A stretch of DNA of 35,098 nucleotides from Lachnospiraceae bacterium (GTDB lineage Bacteria; Bacillota; Clostridia; Lachnospirales; Lachnospiraceae), in contig JAUNAG010000006.1 in assembly GCA_030527685.1 (NCBI GenBank), positions 1 through 35,098 on the forward strand, given 5' to 3'. The notes beneath the pieces are model-generated. The model was given only the letters and a program-made list of their open reading frames with translations, ran no database searches and had not been told where the DNA came from. Below are positions 29,337 through 35,098 of this stretch, piece by piece. Position numbers and translations under genes: made by a program. Within the stretch, counting starts at the first letter, position 1, and each line of letters begins with the position of its first letter.

Positions 29337-30350
29337 TTATGCTCTGCCTGTGAACTTAGCTGTAGCATCAAAGAGCTCGTCATCGTTGATCAGAGTCTTG
29401 AACTTGTCATAGCAGGACTGAGAAACTTCGATGAACTTAGCAACTGCTTCGTCATCCAGTTCATTAGCTTCCATGCCGTTGTCGATCAGAGTCTGAAGGG
29501 CAATCTTATCCTGCTCAGCCATCATATCAACGTTCCACTGCTGTACTTCCTCACCAGCCTTTGTGATAGCAGCCTGCTGCTCTTCTGTCAGACCTTCGAA
29601 CAGCTTGCTGTTGATGCCGACAAGCCATGCATCAGCCATGTGGTTTGTGAAGGAGATGTACTTCTGAACTTCATAGAACTTGTTGGAGTACGGAACGTCA
29701 ACCGGGTTCTCCTGGCCGTCCAGTGTGTTCAGCTGAAGTGCGTTATAAACCTCAGAGAAGTTCATCGGAGTTGTAACGGCGCCGCATGCGCTGAAGAACT
29801 CAACATACAGAGCGTTGTTCGGAACACGAAGTACAACGCCCTTCAGATCATCCGGAGTTGTGATCGGAAGCTTGGAGTTTGTGATTTCACGGAAAGATCT
29901 TGTCCAGCTGCCGACAGTTGTAATTCCCATGCTGCTGACACGACCCATAAGCTCCTTACCTGTATCACTGTTCAGGTAATCAAGCAGCTGAGCCTGATCA
30001 TCGAACATATACGGTACAGAGATTACGTTGTAGCCGGGCTCGAAGGAAGCGTAAACAGAGGAAGCAAGGATCAGCATCTGAAGGCCGCCGGAAGCAAGCT
30101 GCTTGATACCAGCTGCTGTGTCGCCGCCGTACAGAGAGCCGTTACCGGAGATTGTGAACTCCAGAGAGCCGTTGGAATACTCTGTTGCTCTGTTAGCGAA
30201 CTCAGAAGCTGCTGCATAAATATAGGAAGCTTCCGGATCCGGAACAGAGATGGTGATCTTTGTTACATCATCAGCTGCAACAGTGTAGGTGCCAAGAGAC
30301 ATAACGCCCATAACTGCTGCCATTGCAAGTGCCATAAGTCTTTTCTTCAT
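29337..30350 (-). CDS. dctP: TRAP transporter substrate-binding protein, DctP type
   Basis: A 337-residue exported protein. The signal peptide is MKKRLMALAMAAVMGVMSLG with a likely cleavage after the VAA near residue 26; there is no lipobox. The two-lobed fold of the DctP family is visible: GNGSLYGGDTAAGIKQLASGGLQM (69-92), SVPYMFDD, WTRSFREITNS, LPITTPDDLKGVVLRVPNN with Arg175, MNFSEVYNALQLNTLDGQENP and a C-terminal long helix. Arg175 is the position that binds a carboxylate in most DctP proteins, which favours an acidic ligand, though some polyol binders keep it. It follows the kinase gene by 17 bases with AAAGGAG upstream. The ligand is unknown. Confidence 0.95.
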   Translation of the reverse strand: MKKRLMALAMAAVMGVMSLGTYTVAADDVTKITISVPDPEASYIYAAASEFANRATEYSNGSLEFTISGNGSLYGGDTAAGIKQLASGGLQMLILASSVYASFEPGYNVISVPYMFDDQAQLLDYLNSDTGKELMGRVSSMGITTVGSWTRSFREITNSKLPITTPDDLKGVVLRVPNNALYVEFFSACGAVTTPMNFSEVYNALQLNTLDGQENPVDVPYSNKFYEVQKYISFTNHMADAWLVGINSKLFEGLTEEQQAAITKAGEEVQQWNVDMMAEQDKIALQTLIDNGMEANELDDEAVAKFIEVSQSCYDKFKTLINDDELFDATAKFTGRA

Positions 30351-30367
30351 GGTAGGTTCTCCTTTAG

Positions 30368-31906
30368 TTAAATGTTATTTGCATTAAGCTTATAGATATC
30401 TTTCAGTGCCGGATAAAGCTGTTTGTATACCTCAAAACGCTTTGCATAAATACCATCATTTTCGTGGTTGCTCTTGATGGTTTTGACAACCTTCTTATCG
30501 ACCTTGTCGGATGCTTCGAAAACATCCTTGAATACTCCTGCGCCTACACCGCCCAGAAGTGCTGCGCCGACAGAAGCCATCTCGCTGAGATCAAGAATCT
30601 TAATATCACGTCCTGTGATATCAGCCTTAATCTGGGTCCAGATCTCACTCTTCGCACCGCCGCCGATCGCGCTCCAGGAGCTGATCCTGTTGCCGGTAAC
30701 AGCCTCTGCTGTATCTGCGAGCTGTCTGAGACCGTATCCGCAAGCTTCCAGAACCGCACGGTTCATTTCCTTTCTGGTTGTTCGCAGTGATGCTCCGAAG
30801 AACACACCTCTTGCATAAGCATCCCAGATCGGACTTCTCTCTCCCTGCATATACGGCAGGAAGACTACGCCGTCACAGCCCGGAGCAGCAGCTGCTGCTT
30901 CCTGATTAGCTTTCTCATAAGCTTCTCCAAGGCTGACGCTGTTCTGAATCAGGTCGTCACAAAACTCTCTTAAGAACCACTCATTCGCTGCACCCGTAAA
31001 GGACATAGCACCCTGATAGATCCATGTTCCCGGAACTACGTGGCAGCGATTAATAAACCCTCTGTCAAAAACCGGACGGTCGATGCAGACTGTCAGTACG
31101 TTTGTAGTACCGACTGACTCACATACATCACCGGCTCTTGTGACACCGGCAGCAAGTGTTGCGCACGGAGTATCCGCTCCGCCGATTGCCACAGGTGTTC
31201 CTTCCGGAATTCCAAGCCGGATCAGGTCTTTATTGGAAAGACCACCGACAACATCCGTTGAATCATGAAGCTCGGGCAGTTTTTCTCTCGCAATTTCGAT
31301 CGAATCGCAAAGCTCATCGGACCACTTCTTTCCGCCTGCTGTCTCGAACAGATTAGTATAAGAAGCGTTGGAATAATCGATTGCAAACGCACCGGTCATT
31401 CTGTTTGCGAGGAATGTGTTCAGATGCCCGAAATACTTTGTCTTTTCATACTGCTCAGGAAGATTATTCTTAATCCACAGCATGGATGATCCGGAAAATG
31501 CTCCGGCCATTGAGCTGTTAGCAGTAATTTCGAAAAGTCTTTCCCGTCCTACTCTGTCAAGAATGATCTCTGCCTCATGAACACTGCGTCTGTCAGAGTA
31601 AATGATCGGCTCAACAAGAACCTCTCCATTCTCTCCGAGAGCAACAAGTCCCGGGCAAAGAGACGATATGCTGATGCCCGCCGTTTTAGCAAGATCGATT
31701 CCTTTTGAAGTAGAGAGCATTGAGAGGCATCTCACCACTGCATCCCACAGACTTCCTGTGTCAATCTGCACTGATTTCTGATCCGGAGTAATAAAACGGT
31801 ACTTGCCGCTCGCAACTCCTAAAAGATTTGCCTCTTCGTCGATGACGGCTACCTTTAAACTGGTTGTTCCGACATCAATACCAATCAGATACTTCTCTGC
31901 TGCCAT
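30368..31906 (-). CDS. FGGY-family carbohydrate kinase, xylulokinase-like
   Basis: A 512-residue ATP-dependent sugar kinase. The N-terminal ATP-binding motif is GIDVGTTSLKVAVID (9-23), the probable catalytic base is Asp245 in IGGADTPCATLAAG, GERSP is at 355-359, and the adenosine motif GGGAKSEIW is at 415-423. The family phosphorylates ketoses, polyols or related compounds; xylulokinase is the nearest general type, but the GGADTPC context differs from the usual GGGDNAAGA, so another substrate is likely. The ATG at 31906 with GGAGG 5 bases upstream is chosen over a GTG 4 codons earlier. Its place between an aldolase and a transporter indicates that it activates the imported or oxidised sugar for cleavage. 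Confidence 0.9.
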   Translation of the reverse strand: MAAEKYLIGIDVGTTSLKVAVIDEEANLLGVASGKYRFITPDQKSVQIDTGSLWDAVVRCLSMLSTSKGIDLAKTAGISISSLCPGLVALGENGEVLVEPIIYSDRRSVHEAEIILDRVGRERLFEITANSSMAGAFSGSSMLWIKNNLPEQYEKTKYFGHLNTFLANRMTGAFAIDYSNASYTNLFETAGGKKWSDELCDSIEIAREKLPELHDSTDVVGGLSNKDLIRLGIPEGTPVAIGGADTPCATLAAGVTRAGDVCESVGTTNVLTVCIDRPVFDRGFINRCHVVPGTWIYQGAMSFTGAANEWFLREFCDDLIQNSVSLGEAYEKANQEAAAAAPGCDGVVFLPYMQGERSPIWDAYARGVFFGASLRTTRKEMNRAVLEACGYGLRQLADTAEAVTGNRISSWSAIGGGAKSEIWTQIKADITGRDIKILDLSEMASVGAALLGGVGAGVFKDVFEASDKVDKKVVKTIKSNHENDGIYAKRFEVYKQLYPALKDIYKLNANNI

Positions 31907-31983
31907 TTCAGCCTCCACTCACCTTTACGGCGGACTACTCAAACACATCAGTACGGGTTATTCTGCAAGCTGTAAGCAGTAAT

Positions 31984-32871
31984 TTACTTCAGCTCCAGAT
32001 AGTCAGCATAATTCTTGTCATTCTCGATAGTTCTGAGAAGTTCCTTTGTTTCCTTCGGTGTGTAGCCCTTGTGGATCAGGCGGCGAAGAGCGATAACCAG
32101 AGCGGTTACATCATCGTAATCCCATACCCAACGGCCCATTGTTACACCGCCGCAGCCTGCATCAAGAGCATCTCTTGTGATCTGCAGATAGTAGTCAAGG
32201 AGGCCTTCACCTGTCAGACCAGCCGGTGTGTCACCACCCTGGATAACAACGCGGAAGGAAGACGGAACAGTGCTGATAACCTTAGCCATGCTGTCCGGAT
32301 CGCCTGTGTATGTTGTCTTAACAACGTCCATACCCAGCTCGCAGGCACTTCTTACGCAGTAAGCGATGTTCTCCCAGGAAGCTCTCTCTTCCTTCGGAAC
32401 GCTCTCGCCCTTCGGATATACGTGGCCGATCAGCGGCATGCCGATCTTGTCGCAGTACTCGGAAACTTCGCCGATTCTTGCGAACTGCTCGTTCTGGAAA
32501 TCACCCAGAGTCATGCAGCCCATGGAAACAGCGTCAGCGCCGGAACGAACAGCTGCATCAACAGAACCGAAAACGCAGTCGTTTGTCGGAGCTGTCGGAG
32601 CGTAGTTAGAAATCTTGTGAAGAATGGAGATGCCGGATCCAACGTGCGGTCCCCAGCAACGCTTCTGGATGCCCCATGTCATGGTCATAGCATCCGGGCG
32701 GCCAGCAACGATCTTGTCGATTGCGCCCTGGATATCATGGATACCAGTCATCGGAGCAATTCCTCTGGATGTTGCATGGTCAACTGTGATTGCCATCATC
32801 TTGTTGCTTTCCGGGTTAACCATTCTGGAAAGTCTGACTGCCTTGCCCATTGCGTACATCGGTTCTGCCAT
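31984..32871 (-). CDS. DeoC/FbaB-type class I aldolase
   Basis: A 295-residue TIM-barrel enzyme of the DhnA/FbaB/LsrF family, which forms a Schiff base with a keto substrate. Visible blocks are MMAITVDHATSRGI near the first strand, SADAVSMGCM-like strand 3 (GADAVSMGCMTLGD), MPLIGHVYPKGE, DVVKTTYTGDP with the probable catalytic lysine at about residue 185, RVVIQGGDTP and GGVTMGRWVWDYDD. It is co-directional with the dehydrogenase upstream (83-base gap) and the kinase downstream (77-base gap). AGGAGG lies 9 bases before the ATG. It probably splits a phosphorylated ketose into dihydroxyacetone phosphate and an aldehyde or oxoacid, but a thiolase-like or other reaction as in LsrF is possible. Confidence 0.85.
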   Translation of the reverse strand: MAEPMYAMGKAVRLSRMVNPESNKMMAITVDHATSRGIAPMTGIHDIQGAIDKIVAGRPDAMTMTWGIQKRCWGPHVGSGISILHKISNYAPTAPTNDCVFGSVDAAVRSGADAVSMGCMTLGDFQNEQFARIGEVSEYCDKIGMPLIGHVYPKGESVPKEERASWENIAYCVRSACELGMDVVKTTYTGDPDSMAKVISTVPSSFRVVIQGGDTPAGLTGEGLLDYYLQITRDALDAGCGGVTMGRWVWDYDDVTALVIALRRLIHKGYTPKETKELLRTIENDKNYADYLELK

Positions 32872-32954
32872 TTTAAAAATCCTCCTGTTTTAAATCTTGG
32901 TGAATTTAGATAAACTTTAATGTTTTATATTTTCAAAGCCTTTTTGCAAGATGC

Positions 32955-34013
32955 TTACGGCTTGATAACGATCTTCAGGCCTGTACCTGCCATATGAAGT
33001 GCGAATGCTTCCTTGAACTCATCCAGTGTGAATGTATCGGAAACGATTGCATCCAGGTCGATCTTCTTTGTTCTGACCATATCAGCCGCCTGCAGATAAT
33101 CGCTTCTCTTGTAAGCAGTGCTGCCTGTTACGTTCAGTTCGTTGTAGTGGATGATGCTCGGATCGATCTCGCTGATTCTGCCCTTCGGGAAACCTGCGAA
33201 CAGGCAGACAGTGCCGCCCTTCTTTGCAAGGCCGAGGATCTGGTTAACCAGAGCGTTAACGCCGATTGCCATAACGATGCGGTCTACGCCTTCGCCGTTT
33301 GTCTCTTCCATAACAACCTTTGCAAGATCTTCATTAGCGGAGTCGATAACCCTTGCAGCGCCAAGCTTCTTAGCAAGTTCTCTCTTGCCTGCATCCAGCT
33401 CGCTGACGATAACTTTCTTAGCGCCTGCGATCAGGGACAGTTCAAGGTGCATCAGACCGATCGGGCCTGCACCGATGATCAGAACTGTATCATTGAAGCC
33501 TGTGCCTGTGTTCTTCAGACCTCTGATGCAGCAAGCCAGCGGCTCGATCAGAGCGCCTGCTTCAAAGCTGACATCATCCGGAAGCTTTACAACGTTGCCG
33601 CTTGTAATGCAGATTTCCGGAACAAGTACATATTCCTCAAAACCGCCGTTGAACTCATAGCCGATAGCCTTACGATCCATGCAGGCATTCTCTCTGCCGG
33701 AAAGGCATGCCGGGCAGTGTCCGCAGGGGATAACGTTTGCGATAGCAACTCTCTCGCCTGCTGCATAGCCGCTGACGTTCTTGCCAACCTGCTCGATAAC
33801 GCCGCAGATTTCATGTCCGACAACTGAATCCGGACGAACGCCCTTTGTCTTTGCTCCTGTGAAGATTCTCTTGTCTGTTCCGCAAAGAGCAGCAGCTTCC
33901 ATCTTCAGAAGGATTTCATTATCACCGCAGACCGGCTTATCAATCTGCATGACCTCGAAATTGTCCGGATAGTTATTGGGTCCATGTAAAACGACCGCTT
34001 TCATTTTTTCCAT
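32955..34013 (-). CDS. Zinc-dependent medium-chain dehydrogenase, sorbitol/polyol-type
   Basis: A 352-residue NAD(P)-dependent alcohol dehydrogenase that probably oxidises a secondary hydroxyl of a polyol or sugar acid to a ketone. The catalytic zinc ligands are Cys44 (LCGTD), His67 and Glu68 (GHE). The structural zinc site is Cys97, Cys100, Cys103 and Cys111. Glu157 in LIEPLACC and the nucleotide motif GAGPIG (181-186) match sorbitol and threonine dehydrogenases. The acidic residue after the second beta strand (VSELD) favours NAD over NADP. AAAGGA lies 8 bases before the ATG. It is the first gene of the operon controlled by the TGAAA-N5-TTTCA operator array. Confidence 0.92.
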   Translation of the reverse strand: MEKMKAVVLHGPNNYPDNFEVMQIDKPVCGDNEILLKMEAAALCGTDKRIFTGAKTKGVRPDSVVGHEICGVIEQVGKNVSGYAAGERVAIANVIPCGHCPACLSGRENACMDRKAIGYEFNGGFEEYVLVPEICITSGNVVKLPDDVSFEAGALIEPLACCIRGLKNTGTGFNDTVLIIGAGPIGLMHLELSLIAGAKKVIVSELDAGKRELAKKLGAARVIDSANEDLAKVVMEETNGEGVDRIVMAIGVNALVNQILGLAKKGGTVCLFAGFPKGRISEIDPSIIHYNELNVTGSTAYKRSDYLQAADMVRTKKIDLDAIVSDTFTLDEFKEAFALHMAGTGLKIVIKP

Positions 34014-34044
34014 GAGTTCTTCCTTTCGTCAGTACACTCCGTCT

Positions 34045-34059
34045 TGAAATTAAATTTTC
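34045..34059. promoter_or_regulatory. Operator-like site 4 (TGAAA-N5-TTTTC)
   Basis: TGAAA (34045-34049), 5 bases, TTTTC (34055-34059); an imperfect copy of the palindrome centred at 34052, within the 5' leader of the dehydrogenase operon and 43 bp from site 3. Confidence 0.45.
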
Positions 34060-34087
34060 TGTTTTGTCCTGTTATTTTAAGCAACTC

Positions 34088-34102
34088 TGAAATTTAATTT
34101 CT
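34088..34102. promoter_or_regulatory. Operator-like site 3 (TGAAA-N5-TTTCT)
   Basis: TGAAA (34088-34092), 5 bases, TTTCT (34098-34102), centred at 34095. It has one mismatch to perfect symmetry and lies about 16 bases downstream of the predicted start site. Confidence 0.55.
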
Positions 34103-34117
34103 ATTTGTTTCATGCTT

Positions 34118-34146
34118 ATTGTAGTATGCTTGAAAATAAATTTCAA
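34118..34146 (-). promoter_or_regulatory. Promoter of the polyol dehydrogenase-TRAP operon
   Basis: TTGAAA (34141-34146), 17 bases, TACAAT (34118-34123) on the minus strand. The -35 is one arm of operator site 2 and most of the spacer is covered by that palindrome, so binding there would block RNA polymerase. Confidence 0.6.
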
Positions 34147-34150
34147 GCAT
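34126..34150. promoter_or_regulatory. Operator-like site 2, 10-bp perfect palindrome
   Basis: ATGCTTGAAA (34126-34135), 5 bases, TTTCAAGCAT (34141-34150), centred at 34138. It contains TGAAA-N5-TTTCA and overlaps the -35 and spacer of the operon promoter. It is a probable binding site for the RpiR-type regulator encoded next to it. Confidence 0.7.
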
Positions 34151-34253
34151 TATCTTCTTTTCGGCATTGTATCCCAATTTATGCAAACTTTTTATGCAAA
34201 ATGTACATTTCATTTTGCCCTCTACTGCCCCGCTGATCTATCAGAAGTTCTAT

Positions 34254-34274
34254 TTCTGAAATTTTATTTCAGAA
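34254..34274. promoter_or_regulatory. Operator-like site 1, 9-bp perfect palindrome
   Basis: TTCTGAAAT (34254-34262), 3 bases, ATTTCAGAA (34266-34274), centred at 34264, containing TGAAA-N5-TTTCA. It lies 126 bp upstream of site 2, and an extra half site, TCAGAA, is at 34241-34246. A loop between sites 1 and 2 is possible. Confidence 0.65.
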
Positions 34275-34298
34275 CCTTTGGTATCTATCGGTGAGCAT

Positions 34299-34345
34299 CA
34301 AAAAAAGAAAGCGCTGAAATTCGATCGTTTCAGCGCTTTCTTTCT
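34299..34345. terminator. Terminator of the RpiR-family regulator gene
   Basis: A 16-bp perfect stem, AAAGAAAGCGCTGAAA with TTTCAGCGCTTTCTTT (34304-34319 with 34328-34343), and an 8-base loop, with TTTTTTT past the stem on the minus strand. It separates the regulator from the dehydrogenase operon. Confidence 0.88.
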
Positions 34346-34382
34346 ATAATTTTCTGTCTTTTAAAACTTTATTGACGTTGTT

Positions 34383-35098
34383 TTATATCTTATTCTCCAG
34401 AGTCGCTTCTCTTGTCAGATGAATCGCATTGTACGAGCGGTCATAATTTTCAATTGCCAGCTTGCTGACGAGCACATCTATAATTGCCAGCTGTGCGATT
34501 CTGGTGCTGACCGATTCCGACTGGAATAACGTCTCATCGTAGGAAGCATACAGGATTGCATCCACAATCTTTGCCAGCTGCGATTTTCCCTGACTGATGA
34601 TGCCGACACAGAATGCGCCGCTGTTTTTCGCACTGCGCATGCAGTCAATAACATGATAGTTATTTCCGGAAAACGAGATACAGAGCGCCACATCGTCCTT
34701 TGTAAGGAGTGCCGCTGTCATCTGCTGCATATCCGCATCCACATGGCAGACTGTTTCCACACCGATCTTCAGAAATTTATGTTGTGCATCAGCGGCAACA
34801 ATATAGCTTCCGCCCGTTCCGAAGATGGCGACACGTCTCGCCTTATTAATCTTATCCACAATCAGATCTACGGTTTCCGTTTCAAGTCCGGCAAGCGTGC
34901 GGTTCAGCACATTAATTTCTGATGCAAAGATCTTTCTGCAGATCGTCTCCGTGTCATCTTCCTGTTCCAGAATCGGGTTCAGCTGCTTTGAGCGCGGCAG
35001 CAGATCACGCGCTGCATCCATCTTGAAATCCTGAAAGCCCTTATATCCGACACTGCGTGCAAAGCGAACCACTGAAGCATCTGAAACCTCAGCATTTT
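34383..35098 (-). CDS. RpiR/MurR-family transcriptional regulator with SIS domain (5' end cut by window edge)
   Basis: The frame is open to the right edge; an internal GTG at 35072 is not the true start because the conserved NAEVSDASVVRFARSVGYKGFQDFK recognition region reads through it. The visible 238 residues comprise the second half of the RpiR helix-turn-helix domain and a SIS sugar-phosphate-binding domain: RRVAIFGTGGSYIVAADAQHK, DVALCISFSGNNYHVI, and GAFCVGIISQGKSQLAKIVD. RpiR proteins bind palindromic operators and are released or activated by a sugar phosphate made in the pathway they control. The neighbouring TGAAA-N5-TTTCA array and the kinase gene downstream make regulation of this operon the likely role. 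Confidence 0.88.
   Translation of the reverse strand, partial: NAEVSDASVVRFARSVGYKGFQDFKMDAARDLLPRSKQLNPILEQEDDTETICRKIFASEINVLNRTLAGLETETVDLIVDKINKARRVAIFGTGGSYIVAADAQHKFLKIGVETVCHVDADMQQMTAALLTKDDVALCISFSGNNYHVIDCMRSAKNSGAFCVGIISQGKSQLAKIVDAILYASYDETLFQSESVSTRIAQLAIIDVLVSKLAIENYDRSYNAIHLTREATLENKI

Noticed and set aside
30368-32871. FGGY kinase plus FbaB/LsrF-type aldolase as an AI-2 (lsr) pathway.
   Set aside because: LsrR, LsrG and the LsrACDB ABC transporter are absent, a TRAP transporter and a polyol dehydrogenase take their place, and the kinase motifs do not point to LsrK. Kept only as a remote possibility for the aldolase reaction.
32872-32954. Internal promoter before the aldolase gene (TTGAAA with TTATCT 17 bases later).
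   Set aside because: The -10 is poor and the region is simply AT-rich; the gene can be read from the operon promoter.
34045-34150. Evenly spaced repeats as a possible CRISPR array.
   Set aside because: The repeats are only about 15 bp, palindromic and too few. They overlap a promoter and vary in sequence, and no cas genes are present, so operators explain them better.
34304-34343. GAAAGCGCT near the RpiR gene as a second cre site.
   Set aside because: It is one arm of a 16-bp terminator stem with a T run, which fully explains the symmetry.

Overview
This window looks like the chromosome of an anaerobic, low-to-mid-GC Firmicute, most likely class Clostridia and near Lachnospiraceae. The grounds are the classic rpmG-secE-nusG-rplKAJL-rpoBC-rpsLG-fusA-tuf order, an RpoB/RpoC pair of clostridial type, AGGAGG ribosome binding sites, a truncated class B sortase-like gene, an L10 leader with an intrinsic attenuator, and a CcpA-type cre-like site. 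This is a reading from family knowledge; no search was run. Nearly every gene is on the minus strand, so the window is best read from right to left.

Right end (26.2-35.1 kb): a catabolic island. An RpiR/SIS-type regulator (cut by the right edge) stands upstream of a probable operon encoding a zinc-dependent polyol dehydrogenase, a DeoC/FbaB-type class I aldolase, an FGGY sugar kinase and a three-part TRAP transporter (DctP, then a terminator, then DctQ and DctM). A D-2-hydroxyacid dehydrogenase follows with its own promoter and a cre-like site. Together they suggest uptake of a polyol or sugar acid, oxidation, phosphorylation, retro-aldol cleavage, and reduction of a 2-oxoacid product. The substrate cannot be read from sequence. 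The operon promoter region carries four copies of a TGAAA-N5-TTTCA palindrome with centres 43, 43 and 126 bp apart.

Middle (4.7-26.2 kb): the transcription and translation core. Clear promoters precede rpmG, rplJ, rpoB, rpsL and tuf. Terminators or attenuators follow rplL, rpoC and tuf and sit in the rplJ leader. The rpoB leader can form a closed stem around an inner hairpin. Two accessory genes lie between rpoC and rpsL: a transmembrane Ser/Thr protein kinase with a helical extracellular half, and a large membrane-anchored Ig-like repeat protein. They follow the rpoC terminator and form a separate two-gene operon.

Left end (1-4.7 kb): a tRNA-Ala(GGC), an SH3-domain lipoprotein, the manganese exporter mntP, a plus-strand RlmI-like methyltransferase with a structured leader of about 160 nt, a divergent subgroup Ic-type aminotransferase, and the first 154 codons of a sortase B-like protein.

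The best candidates for something undescribed are the kinase/Ig-like pair inside the ribosomal-RNA-polymerase supercluster, the phased operator array with its TRAP cassette, and the structured leaders of the methyltransferase and of rpoB.
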